Of a stretch of DNA of 64,000 bases, positions 32,610 to 40,914 are shown in pieces. The notes under the pieces were generated by a model. The model saw only the letters and a list, made by a program, of their open reading frames with translations, did no database searches and was not told where the DNA came from. The stretch lies in assembly GCA_030834895.1 (NCBI GenBank), contig JAUQXA010000005.1, positions 1-64,000 of the forward strand. The letters run 5' to 3'. The position numbers and the translations under genes were made by a program. The stretch comes from Anaerolineales bacterium. GTDB taxonomy: Bacteria > Chloroflexota > Anaerolineae > Anaerolineales > Villigracilaceae. The first letter of the stretch is position 1, and each line of letters begins with the position of its first letter.

Positions 32610-33901
32610 TTGATGATCACCACTTCCTTCAACCAGACCTCGAAGATCCCGCCGCGACTAAAACTTCGCGGACCCGAAACCGGTGTGCCGGAGGTTGTGC
32701 CGCTAATACGCAGGTTCCAGTTGCCGGGATCTGCCACGGGGACGCGTTCCTGTGATGCGGAGTACACACAGCCTCCGCCACTGAAGCCAAAGTTGGGATG
32801 GTGTAAGTATGCTTCGGGATAACGGATGGACAGTTCGTTCAATATCCATTCCCGCGATTCCTTCGAGAGCGACATCGAGGCGGAAGCGGAGACAATACAT
32901 TCAGGATACGATTTGGTATGTACCTGGCAGGTATAGCCCGTGACCACATTTGTGCATTTTTCAACTCCCAGGACGGTTTTACATTGCTCCTCGTATATGG
33001 GGACGGTGGTGTAATAGGTGTAGATGGTGGGGGCAACCGAGGCGGTGAACTCGACATCCACACCGCGCCTGTCGGGATCCTGCCCCACCACAAGTGGATA
33101 AGGTGGGGCGGATTTACTGGCGCTGGCGGAGATGGCTCCAGGTTTAACGGTTGGCTCGGGACAGATAGGTTGTACGGGCGGCTGGGTTGGTATCACGGGA
33201 GGCGTTGGGGTGACAAGCAGGCTGAGTTGTGTGTCAGAGCAGCCCGCCGGGGTAATACCGCATTGAGCAGGCGTATACAACAACATATAGGTATACAGGT
33301 TGCCGTCAGCCAGCGATGGGCTGGAAAGGCTGGAGAAAAAATTCATCAACCCTGTCGGTCCAAAACTCCAAATATCCGTTTGACCATTCGCCACCGATTG
33401 AAAGAAATCAGCGGCGGCGGTTGGTCCATTAAAGCCCGCCTGGTTGATAGCAGACATCATCTCTGCTCCACCCGCATTCCCCAACATTGCGCCAAATACC
33501 GCTCCAATGCCGGCAATGCCGGTTGCGGCATCCAGTCCGACCGACGGACCACTTGTGCCCATCGTGCTGGCGGCTGCCAGGTATCCCGATTCACTGGCAT
33601 TGGCTGCCATGAAGAACAGGGTGGTTGCAGTGGGCATCAACACGGTGTTGCCGCTGGCTGTGACATATGAGTGATATTCAGCAGGCATGCTGACCGTCCC
33701 CACCACAGGCAGGGTGATGCTTGGCATCCAGTCCACGTTCTGCGTTACCACGCCTTGGTCGGTCATCTGGTCATACAGGATGTTGCCGTTACTATCCACC
33801 ACTTCACTCCACGACCCATCCTGGGCAAGCGCCTGTGGAACGGGCGGCAGCATAACAACAGAGATGGACAGGAGCATAAAAAGAGAGAAGGCCTTTCTCA
33901 T
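32606..33901 (-). CDS. Secreted protein of the transfer-like cluster
   Basis: The 431-residue protein has a signal peptide (MRKAFSLFMLLSISVVMLPPVPQALAQ). A region rich in small residues follows, with hydrophobic stretches (VGLDAATGIAGIGAVFGAMLGNAGGAEMM), then a Pro-rich spacer (VTPTPPVIPTQPPVQPICPEP) and a Cys-containing C-terminal domain (YEEQCKTVLGVEKCTNVVTGYTC). The N-terminal half could insert in or lie along the membrane like a VirB6 extension. Family unknown. GGAGGACAGTC supports the start, which overlaps the preceding gene. Confidence 0.6.
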   Translation of the reverse strand: MRKAFSLFMLLSISVVMLPPVPQALAQDGSWSEVVDSNGNILYDQMTDQGVVTQNVDWMPSITLPVVGTVSMPAEYHSYVTASGNTVLMPTATTLFFMAANASESGYLAAASTMGTSGPSVGLDAATGIAGIGAVFGAMLGNAGGAEMMSAINQAGFNGPTAAADFFQSVANGQTDIWSFGPTGLMNFFSSLSSPSLADGNLYTYMLLYTPAQCGITPAGCSDTQLSLLVTPTPPVIPTQPPVQPICPEPTVKPGAISASASKSAPPYPLVVGQDPDRRGVDVEFTASVAPTIYTYYTTVPIYEEQCKTVLGVEKCTNVVTGYTCQVHTKSYPECIVSASASMSLSKESREWILNELSIRYPEAYLHHPNFGFSGGGCVYSASQERVPVADPGNWNLRISGTTSGTPVSGPRSFSRGGIFEVWLKEVVIIK

Positions 33902-34440
33902 GACTGTCCTCCATAGCGCTGCTCGATTTCCTGGTCGAAGAGGATGCGTTCCAGGCGCCAGGTCCTGCTTTCCTTGTCGAAGGAGACTTGGACGTATGTC
34001 TGCATCCGGTTGGTTTGCTCGGCGCCCTGCGGGTCGAGAAAGCGAACCTCGACATTCAACTTCCAGATGTGGTGTCCGTTTTCGAGAGTCTCGACATCTT
34101 CGAGCAATGTGGTGTTGGCTTGCAGAAATTTGGAGTCCGAGGTGTCCAGCGCCTGCCAGACCGTCTCGCCGTACATGTTATGAAGCAGCCCGCAGCCATC
34201 TTCGGACATGCCTATGCAAACCTGCGTCAGCCAGGCTTCGTATCCGTTCTCGATGTCCGGGGCAAAGAATGCCGTGACCGCGCCCAGCGCAGGTTCGGTT
34301 CCCTGCAGTTCCCAATGCGGCAAAAAACGTTCCAGCAAATTGTTTTGCCAGGCAAGGTATGCGCCCGTGCCAGCCAGGCACAGGAGGGCAAGGGTGATCA
34401 GAAGGTTTTGGATAGTTCTTTTCGAAATTGCGATGTTCAT
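33898..34440 (-). CDS. Membrane-anchored extracytoplasmic protein, paralogue A
   Basis: The 180-residue protein has an N-terminal anchor (LLITLALLCLAGTGAYLAWQ) and a domain ending TYVQVSFDKESRTWRLERILFDQEI. The layout (single helix, roughly 130-residue NTF2-like domain) recalls VirB8-type proteins. It resembles the next gene: CIGMSEDGCGLL against CQRMTAGGCEIF, and WRLERILFDQEI against WLLNRILYGPYI. GAGGAAAAG precedes the ATG at 34440. Confidence 0.6.
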   Translation of the reverse strand: MNIAISKRTIQNLLITLALLCLAGTGAYLAWQNNLLERFLPHWELQGTEPALGAVTAFFAPDIENGYEAWLTQVCIGMSEDGCGLLHNMYGETVWQALDTSDSKFLQANTTLLEDVETLENGHHIWKLNVEVRFLDPQGAEQTNRMQTYVQVSFDKESRTWRLERILFDQEIEQRYGGQS

Positions 34441-34441
34441 T

Positions 34442-34915
34442 TCACTTTTCCTCGAATTGCGGCGGGGCGATATAGGGTCCATACAGGATGCGGTTCAGCA
34501 GCCACGCATCCTGCGCTTCATCGTGGACAACATGCAGGTACAAGTCGCTCTCGGTGGGTAAGCAGTCCTTCGACGTGCAAGCGTTGAAGATGGAAATATT
34601 CGCCTTCCAAACCTGTGAACCATCTGGAAGGGCCGCCACTACTCCAACGGGAACTACGCTGTTGAAGGCGACTTCCTGTCCGTTTTGCCACAACAAGTCT
34701 GTCTGGGCTTCCATGAAGATTTCACATCCACCTGCGGTCATCCGCTGACAGATCGTTTCCGTCCAGCCAGCACGGTCTTCAGGGGTTGGGGCATACACCA
34801 TGGAGAGGGCTTCCAGGACTGGGCGATACTTCGATGAATCCTGCATGGGGCTGGCGGCAAGCGAGAAGACTGCCAGCAAAACGAGTATCAAAGTTGTGGT
34901 GGTTGACTTTTTCAT
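34442..34915 (-). CDS. Secreted or anchored protein, paralogue B
   Basis: A 157-residue protein with a hydrophobic signal or anchor (TTTTLILVLLAVFSLAASPM) and a domain similar to the adjacent paralogue A, including a paired cysteine motif and a terminal W-L-x-R-I-L-x-G segment. AAAGGATTTG precedes the ATG at 34915. The two genes are separated by one base, suggesting tandem duplication and a heteromeric complex on the outer face of the membrane. Confidence 0.6.
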   Translation of the reverse strand: MKKSTTTTLILVLLAVFSLAASPMQDSSKYRPVLEALSMVYAPTPEDRAGWTETICQRMTAGGCEIFMEAQTDLLWQNGQEVAFNSVVPVGVVAALPDGSQVWKANISIFNACTSKDCLPTESDLYLHVVHDEAQDAWLLNRILYGPYIAPPQFEEK

Positions 34916-34944
34916 GCACAAATCCTTTCCCCGTATGGGGAATC

Positions 34945-34976
34945 AAAAGACCCCTTCCATTTGGAAGGGGTCTTTT
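34945..34976. terminator. Perfect bidirectional terminator
   Basis: AAAAGACCCCTTCC and GGAAGGGGTCTTTT form a 14-bp perfect stem with a four-base loop, A-flanked and T-flanked on both strands. It ends the transcript of the upstream 184-residue gene before paralogue B. Confidence 0.85.
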
Positions 34977-35066
34977 CTGGGTTGAGATAGAATCCCGCCG
35001 CGGGGTCACAGCGGGGTCAAGGGCAATTCTACACTGGATGGAAAAACTGTCAAGCGGCTTGCGAAA

Positions 35067-35621
35067 TCAAGGAACGGCGCCCAGGCTATATTTATCCTTC
35101 AACGCTTCAAACTCTTCGGGGGTGGGGATATTGGGCTGGAATCTGCAGTACTCCACCAGGCTGCCACCGAAGTTCGAGGCGTGAACCGTGTTGAACCAAA
35201 AGACATACGTAATCGTGTCCCACCATTTGGAAAGGAAGTTAGTCAGGGTTACGCTTTCGGGTAACGCATGCTGAGCATCGGGTTTCACACCATTGAGCGC
35301 TGCCAGGGTGTAGGTAAAAGCCTGAAACGGAAGAAATGTGCGCTCGATAACGATTTCGTTTTGGTAACAGGCGGTCATGCGGTTACCCACTCCAGTGTAT
35401 TCCACGTTTGGGTGGGAGGCTTCGTATTTGGCGATGCTCTCTTCGTACTTTTTTTTGCGCCACTGGGTGAATTGGTAATAGGTCAGTCCTTTGAATTCGG
35501 GTTGGGGCAGCGGCTCCGCAGCGCGCCAGGAAAAATACAGTGGCGGGATTAGTACGGAAACTAGCAGTGTAAGCAGAGTAATTTTGAACAACAGGGCAAT
35601 GCCCTTGTGTAAGATTTTCAT
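35067..35621 (-). CDS. Hypothetical single-span membrane protein (184 aa)
   Basis: The protein has an N-terminal membrane helix (IALLFKITLLTLLVSVLIPPLYFSW) and a soluble extracytoplasmic domain with two cysteines and FWFNTVHASNFGGSLVEYC. I recognise no family. AAAAGGA lies about 13 bases before the ATG. It is the first gene of the transfer-like cluster and is closed by the terminator at 34945-34976, so it is expressed on its own. Confidence 0.55.
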   Translation of the reverse strand: MKILHKGIALLFKITLLTLLVSVLIPPLYFSWRAAEPLPQPEFKGLTYYQFTQWRKKKYEESIAKYEASHPNVEYTGVGNRMTACYQNEIVIERTFLPFQAFTYTLAALNGVKPDAQHALPESVTLTNFLSKWWDTITYVFWFNTVHASNFGGSLVEYCRFQPNIPTPEEFEALKDKYSLGAVP

Positions 35622-36196
35622 CGGGTTGGCATCCTTTTGTTTGGCATTTTTGAAACACCTGTTCTATTTTACTTACAAAGGGATTCCATCGCAAGTTCGC
35701 TGATAAATGAAAAACCATGAAATCTCCCGAAATCCAAGTTCTGTGGTCCCAAAAGGCTCAATTCTCTTGCGGAGCACCCCCGGAGCGAAGTGGAGTGGTG
35801 TAAAGGCATCAGCCGAAGAGGTATCGGAATTTATTTCTCATACTTCTTTGCCTCCTCTTCGAACAGGATGTATGCGAGATACCCGCCTTCTATCCCAGAA
35901 TCTGTATGCAAAATACTTTCTGTTGGCCATCTTGAGCGGCAAAATAGCCAATAAACTTATATTTTCGCCAAATGTGGCATCAAATTGAGGCGTCTAGCCT
36001 CGCCAAGGTTGGTCGGCTTGGAATTTGCATACAGACTCTAGTGTTTCTCCACTTGAATGAATAACGGCTGAACATTGCCATCGATGTTCGTATCAGCCTT
36101 CCAGACTTACGCTCCACCTTCTGCGATTTCTACTAATTCCACGAACTTTGTACCGTTGAACTGGCTCTTTGATTGGTGCTTGAACCGGAGCTTCGT
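35622..36196. other. Gene-free stretch with a MITE-like repeat pair
   Basis: No supported gene. A plus-strand frame at 35707-35988 has no ribosome site and a poor composition. The stretch contains the inverted repeats at 35897-36039, annotated separately. It separates the transfer-like cluster from guanylate kinase. Confidence 0.5.
35897..36039. repeat. MITE-like element: 16-bp terminal inverted repeats
   Basis: AGAATCTGTATGCAAA at 35897-35912 recurs inverted, with one mismatch, as TTTGCATACAGACTCT at 36024-36039. The 143-base unit has no coding potential. Size and termini suggest a miniature inverted-repeat element; no target duplication is obvious. Confidence 0.35.
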
Positions 36197-36814
36197 TTAA
36201 AGGTCAACCTTGCGCTGTTTGACTTTGAGATGCTCGGCGGTAATGATCGCGCGGACTTTATCTACAGTGTCATCGAGGTGGAAGTCTTCGTTGACAATTA
36301 CGTAATCAAATGTTTCGATGCACTGCAACTCTTTGCGCGCCGCGGCAATGCGTAAAGAAAGTTGCGCGTCAGTTTCGGTCTTGCGTTTACGGAGGCGGGC
36401 TTCAAGTTCATCTTCGCTATCGCAGGTGATGAAGATCAAAAGCGCTTCTGGCGCGAGCTTGCGGACAGTCTTTGCACCTTGCGCATCCAACCGCATGACC
36501 ACATCTTGTCCGCTGGCAAGCGCCTCGCGTACCTGTGACTTGGGAATGCCTTTATAATCGTTGTATACAATGGCATATTCGATCAACTCATTGTCGCGGA
36601 TCATCCATGCGAATTCATTGTTGGTGTAGAAAAAATAATCTCGTCCATGCACTTCGCCTTCCCGTTTGGCACGCGTGGTGGCGGTGACGACAAAGTGGAA
36701 GGGGAAACCGCGCTCGCGCATGCGCAGCACTATGGAATCTTTACCCACGCCGGAGGGACCGGAAATGACAATCAAAAGCGGGTTGGGTTTGCGAACTTCA
36801 TATTCACTAGACAT
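36197..36814 (-). CDS. gmk: Guanylate kinase
   Basis: The 205-residue protein carries the guanylate kinase P-loop SGPSGVGKDS (residues 18-27), the GMP-binding TATTRAKREGEVHGRDYFFYTNNEF segment, the lid and QDVVMRLDAQGAKTVRKL, and the C-terminal VIVNEDFHLDD motif. It phosphorylates GMP to GDP with ATP in purine nucleotide synthesis. GKD in place of the more common GKG/GKS at the end of the P-loop is a family variant. It stands alone between the transfer-like cluster and the AT-rich island, and may be a host gene marking an insertion boundary. Confidence 0.95.
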   Translation of the reverse strand: MSSEYEVRKPNPLLIVISGPSGVGKDSIVLRMRERGFPFHFVVTATTRAKREGEVHGRDYFFYTNNEFAWMIRDNELIEYAIVYNDYKGIPKSQVREALASGQDVVMRLDAQGAKTVRKLAPEALLIFITCDSEDELEARLRKRKTETDAQLSLRIAAARKELQCIETFDYVIVNEDFHLDDTVDKVRAIITAEHLKVKQRKVDL

Positions 36815-36915
36815 GGGGGTATTTTATCAGTAGTTTTTTTACCATCTTCTGCGCCTGGTGCAATGTTGGTGAGAGTTTGGTATAGATTTGTATAGCAATT
36901 GCCAATTTGGAACTC

Positions 36916-37944
36916 CTAGGTTTGCAAGGGAACGGGGGGGAGGCTCACATGTTTTTTATTTATATGACAGCTATACAAACATCCTGGGCACTGTTGTAAC
37001 CTGATTATCGATCTCATTTCTCGCATTTTTTCCGAAACCCATAATTCCTCAAGGCTGTGGTTTGTAAGGAATCCGACAGGAAACATCGACCAACAAGGTC
37101 TAACTCCTAAATCTTGGTCAATAACAACATCTACGTAAGCTACATAGCATCTATTAGTTGGATAAAAAGTTTTTTGTCGAAAAAAAACTGGAATTTGGGC
37201 GAGATACTCTGGCCTGTTACCAATATTATTAACTGTTTTTTGCATTGCGATTAATTCATAAATAACACTCGTTATATTATTTATTTCCTGATCATTCGGC
37301 CAAAGATTGTCTAGAATATAATCTTCTAACCCTGTTCCAGAAAAATGAACTGGTTGATACTGAATTTTTACATCTAACATTTGTGCATATTTCGCGAGCG
37401 GTATTAGATCTTCAATATTTAATTTAGTAATCGTAACATATAGTGATAAATCCAATGTTTTATGCGATTGCTCTCTAAGGTGTACCAGTTTTTCTATATT
37501 TGACTTCACCCTATCAAGGTTTAGCCCACGAATTAATTCAAATTTTGTTGCGTTAATACTATCAATTGAAATTCCGATTTTGGAAATCCCAGATTCTATC
37601 GTTTTATACATGTCTTTATCTGTAAACGCGCTGCCGTTTGTTATGACGCGAACAACAAATCCCATATTTTTTGCTAATCGCAATATATCAAGAATATCCC
37701 TTCGTAAATATGGCTCTCCACCAGAAAAGGCAACTTCAATAACTCCAAGCTTTTTTAAACTAGTTAATATTTCTTCGATTTTTTGTATAGAAACATCGGT
37801 GTTTACATTGGAATTATTTTTCCAGTCAAGACAATATCGGCACCCAGCATTACAGCGCGAGATCACGTTAAAATAAGCAGTTGTAGGCTCTGTCTGTGGA
37901 ATATCAGTATTGAAAGACTTTTCCAGCTTATTCAAATCCATCAT
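36916..37944 (-). CDS. Radical SAM protein with SPASM-like C-terminus
   Basis: The 342-residue protein has the CxxxCxxC cluster motif (Cys31, Cys35, Cys38 in SRCNAGCRYC), a GGEP-type motif (FSGGEPYLRRD) and a C-terminal cysteine-rich segment (VRPCWSMF ... QQCPGCLYSC) like SPASM auxiliary cluster domains. Such enzymes modify peptides or small molecules by radical chemistry. AGGAGAG precedes the double ATG at 37941-37944. The gene is AT-rich, unlike gmk, and opens the island. Its substrate is unknown; no small precursor peptide gene was identified beside it. Confidence 0.85.
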   Translation of the reverse strand: MMDLNKLEKSFNTDIPQTEPTTAYFNVISRCNAGCRYCLDWKNNSNVNTDVSIQKIEEILTSLKKLGVIEVAFSGGEPYLRRDILDILRLAKNMGFVVRVITNGSAFTDKDMYKTIESGISKIGISIDSINATKFELIRGLNLDRVKSNIEKLVHLREQSHKTLDLSLYVTITKLNIEDLIPLAKYAQMLDVKIQYQPVHFSGTGLEDYILDNLWPNDQEINNITSVIYELIAMQKTVNNIGNRPEYLAQIPVFFRQKTFYPTNRCYVAYVDVVIDQDLGVRPCWSMFPVGFLTNHSLEELWVSEKMREMRSIIRLQQCPGCLYSCHINKKHVSLPPVPLQT

Positions 37945-38046
37945 AATACACTCTCCTATAAATGAATTTTACCTTGTGTTTTTATGCACTTGCATAAGTA
38001 ACCAAGACTTTTTCAAGTATGTGAACCTACGAAAACCACCCTATTA

Positions 38047-38918
38047 ACCTTTGGTGCTAGTTTTCAGAGCGAGAACTCGGCGATGCTCATCTTGTAAGGA
38101 TCAGCGTCGGGATGAATGAAGTGGAACAAGTCCATGAGCACATTGAACATGGCGGCAACAAAGTCCAAGCGCGTTTGGATGTAAACAGCTAGACGATGCC
38201 GAATTCGTTTCAAGTCGCAGATGACCGTGACCAACGATAAGGATGTTTCAACACACATGCGCTCGTTCCTTGTTCCTTTCTTATAAATCTTCATGTTTTC
38301 TGGAACACCGTCTTTGTCTCGAAAACCAAAATCCGCCAGAACAATGGTCTTGCCGATGAAGGGTTTGACGAGCGAATTAAAGCATTTGTCGTTAACATTC
38401 ATGGTATCCCAGTCCCAATCGACAACCCGAGAAAAGTCATTCAACAGCCAGCAAAACTTGATTCCGACACTCCAACGACCCTTATCCCGACCTTTTTCCC
38501 CTACTTGTTGAGGGCTACGACCTTGCCGAATGGGAAAAATCAGTTCAATTGGGTAGCTGTCAATAATGGTGAAGAAAGTTGGAGCAGCCAGTAACATTTG
38601 ACACCAATCTTGATGGGTTTTGAGTAATCGTTGTAACCGAGTTCGTTCAGGTAATGTGCCGTGTCCAAGCCAATCACCGTAATCACGATTTAGCCAGCGG
38701 TAAAAGGCTCGAAAATGACCGCCTTTGAGAGAAAACAAGATGCCAATCGTCACTAATTCGCTCGGATATATCTTGGCTTGTGAGTGCCTTGGAATGTTTG
38801 GTAGACTGTCGTCTACAAGGCAGAAAATGTGTAGGATAATGTCATCCGTAGTCATGGGGTTCTCCTCGTTCGGTTTCGCAACCTGAGGATACCCCATGAC
38901 TCAACTAGCACCAGAGGT
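38047..38918 (-). mobile_element. Insertion sequence, IS982-type, apparently intact
   Basis: The element ends in near-perfect inverted repeats: ACCTTTGGTGCTAGTT at 38047-38062 and AACTAGCACCAGAGGT at 38903-38918. Both sides are flanked by the direct repeat TATTA (38042-38046 and 38919-38923), a likely target duplication. It carries one transposase gene. Length is 872 bases. Confidence 0.8.
38064..38855 (-). CDS. IS982-family transposase
   Basis: The protein (about 263 aa from MTTDDIILHIFCLVDDSL) has the IS982 pattern. There is an N-terminal helical part, then DDE-type segments: TIIDSYPIELIF (first Asp), VLADFGFRDKDG (second Asp) and a C-terminal region with NERMCVETSLSLVTVICDLKRIRHR holding the Glu, ending DPYKMSIAEFSL. 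A start at 38897 is possible, but the ATG at 38855 with GAGGAGAACCCC upstream fits better inside the inverted repeats. The frame is uninterrupted, so the copy may be active. Confidence 0.8.
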   Translation of the reverse strand: MTTDDIILHIFCLVDDSLPNIPRHSQAKIYPSELVTIGILFSLKGGHFRAFYRWLNRDYGDWLGHGTLPERTRLQRLLKTHQDWCQMLLAAPTFFTIIDSYPIELIFPIRQGRSPQQVGEKGRDKGRWSVGIKFCWLLNDFSRVVDWDWDTMNVNDKCFNSLVKPFIGKTIVLADFGFRDKDGVPENMKIYKKGTRNERMCVETSLSLVTVICDLKRIRHRLAVYIQTRLDFVAAMFNVLMDLFHFIHPDADPYKMSIAEFSL

Positions 38919-38923
38919 TATTA

Positions 38924-39530
38924 GCGTTCACAGAAATCGGCTAATTTAAGAGTCAAGACATGAATACCACAAAAACTAACCCGAGAATAGATGGCGGAAA
39001 GGCGAAGCGATAGAGTGCACCTTCTGGAAGAAGGGAAACTGTGGCAAGTTGAAATTGTACGGCATCTTGGTGTGGACCTGGTTGCTATCTACGTATGGGC
39101 AAGGAATTTGAAAAAAAACACAGCAAAGAAAGTATAAGGCCAAGCCGGGCAGGTAGCCGTTTCTTGAGTTTTCGGCGCAAATTCAAGTCCAGCGCGAGGT
39201 TAATCCTGCGAATAAGCTTGTGATTCCAAGGGTGACCCTGGTTGCGTAGAAAATCAATCATTTTGTTACAGCCCCAACGAGGTTGTTCGTCTGCTAGTCA
39301 ACGTAGTTCTTTTCAATTTGCTTATAATCCGACGCCTTTGCCTGGTAACGAGAAGCACAACAGATCAAGTTGAGAAAACGACAGGCTTGGCGTTCGCTCA
39401 AAGCATGCGCTTCGATCGCATACTTGACCAGTTATCGTCGGTCCTCTGACTTTACAACTTTTTTCAACCAGCCAGGGCTTGGGCTTAACCAACTTTGGTA
39501 AATTTCAATAAGACATCCACAGTTGCTTTT
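38924..39530 (-). pseudogene. Transposase graveyard: IS3-type OrfB remnant and another fragment
   Basis: On the minus strand, broken frames spell DKMI-type and NQGHPWNHKLIRRINLALDL followed by NLRRKLKKRLPARLG (about 39130-39260), and LVKYAIEAHALSERQACRFLNL (about 39360-39430). These match the wording of IS3-family OrfB N-termini. On the plus strand, 38991-39137 encodes MAERRSDRVHLLEEGKLWQVEIVRHLG, a helix-turn-helix fragment of another transposase. Stops and frameshifts disable all of them. From 39530 to 39789 only AT-rich sequence is seen, likely holding the promoter of the next operon. Confidence 0.5.
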
Positions 39531-39789
39531 TAGAATTATACAGCGATTTTAGAATTATATAGCGAGTTGCAAGAATTTTAAAATCTGGTTACAAAAAATT
39601 TGCGATATGAAGCATGCCAAGTCGCAAGCACAAAGATTGATTGTTATGCACAAACGAGCACTATGCGCTCAAAATGAGACCATAACTTCATGTATTTTGC
39701 ATTTACCGTTTTCACGCTTTTTCTGTATTTATTCAAAAGCCACTTTTAGATTAGGTTGTAGTAAAATATCCTTAAAATAGAGGTGCATT

Positions 39790-40311
39790 TTGAGCTTTCT
39801 CAACATCGAAATAAAAGCAAAATTTTTGAAAACCAGTGAAGTCGATAATTATATACATTCACTTAATTTCACCTTTGAGGGGAACTATAAACAAACAGAT
39901 ACTTACTTTAATGTTAATTTTGGAAGGTTGAAATTAAGGCAGCAATCCCCTGGTTCTGACTGCTTGATTTTTTACGACAGAGAAAACAAAATATTGCCAA
40001 AGGAAAGTAAGTATCAAATTGTAAATATAGGCGATGCAGGATCTGCTGTTCAATTATTAAGCGCCGCGATGGGTGTGCTAGTCATAGTAAAAAAGAAACG
40101 TGAATTTTGGCGCTGGAAAAATGTTAGGGTTTTTTTCGACCAAGTTGAAAATCTGGGCAGTTTCATTGAGTTTGAAGCGGTTTGCAAAAGTGAAGAAGAT
40201 ATTATTCCTTCACGCGAAAATGTAAATTACCTGATGACTGCTTTGAACGTAAAAGAGGAAGATCTAGTTGCGACGTCGTATAGTGATTTGATTATGTCCA
40301 TTAAAACTTAG
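39790..40311 (+). CDS. CYTH-domain protein (triphosphatase/adenylate cyclase-like)
   Basis: The 173-residue protein matches the CYTH tunnel fold: N-terminal NIEIKAKF (Glu7, Lys9, Lys11), QTDTYFNVNFGRLKLRQ around residues 37-53, LIFYDRE and a Lys-rich strand IVKKKREFW near residue 97. CYTH enzymes hydrolyse triphosphates or cyclise ATP, using metal ions in a beta tunnel. The start is TTG at 39790 with AGAGGTG upstream. It heads a plus-strand AT-rich operon with an HD-like gene, a methyltransferase, a B12 radical SAM enzyme and a carbamoyltransferase. Its role there is unknown. Confidence 0.75.
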   Translation: MSFLNIEIKAKFLKTSEVDNYIHSLNFTFEGNYKQTDTYFNVNFGRLKLRQQSPGSDCLIFYDRENKILPKESKYQIVNIGDAGSAVQLLSAAMGVLVIVKKKREFWRWKNVRVFFDQVENLGSFIEFEAVCKSEEDIIPSRENVNYLMTALNVKEEDLVATSYSDLIMSIKT

Positions 40312-40314
40312 TCT

Positions 40315-40857
40315 ATGAAAAACAATTCTTTTAGTGTATTTTTTCGGGCTGCTCAAGATAGACTAGACATTAACTCCAATAAAAGATTGGAATATCTCGC
40401 TAATCAGTTAAATTTATTGGCCTCTAACGAAAATATTCAAAACAAGAAAAGACTAGAGCTAGCCTTGTTGATGTCATTAGTAAAATACAGCGAAGAAGAA
40501 ATAGAAGTAATTTTAACAGATAAGTCGTTACATGTGCCAGATAATGAAGTTGAATTAGTGCGCCAGATATATAAAGGTATGTCAACCAACAAGGAAGTGT
40601 TTTTGCCACAAAAAGAAAATCAAATCTTATCAGATATATTCATCCTTGAGCAAATAGGTGCAGCAAAGTTAGTTCATGTTTTTGAGAGCTTGGAAACCTC
40701 TGATTGTATGCAATTAGTGAAAGAAGTTGATAAAGCGTGCTTAGAGGCGCATGAATTTTTCGAGGATCTTCAATGTCAAACATCTAAAGAAATAGCTATT
40801 AAAAGGTTACAGGCAATGGATCAATACCGATTGACATTGAAACGGGAAATGGAATAG
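40315..40857 (+). CDS. Hypothetical protein resembling a degenerate HD hydrolase
   Basis: The 180-residue, all-helical protein has a segment ILSDIFILEQIGAAKLVHVFE (about 101-121) and a C-terminus EAHEFFEDLQCQTSKEIAIKRLQAMDQY. Their order recalls the D-x-x-R-L-D-x-I-G-A and FYEKLL...TxxAKxIAxxR parts of YedJ-type HD hydrolases. The metal-binding His-Asp pair is not seen, so it may be catalytically dead or a different family. It starts four bases after the CYTH stop codon and the pair is probably co-expressed. This is a pattern reading without database support. Confidence 0.5.
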   Translation: MKNNSFSVFFRAAQDRLDINSNKRLEYLANQLNLLASNENIQNKKRLELALLMSLVKYSEEEIEVILTDKSLHVPDNEVELVRQIYKGMSTNKEVFLPQKENQILSDIFILEQIGAAKLVHVFESLETSDCMQLVKEVDKACLEAHEFFEDLQCQTSKEIAIKRLQAMDQYRLTLKREME

Positions 40858-40914
40858 CTTTACGTCACTCATAATAGCGTTTTCTGAATTGCAAATTATA
40901 AAATTGAGGTTGAG

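Noticed and set aside
35707..35988. 93-codon plus-strand frame before gmk
   Set aside because: It spans the MITE-like repeat and has no start signal; composition is not protein-like.
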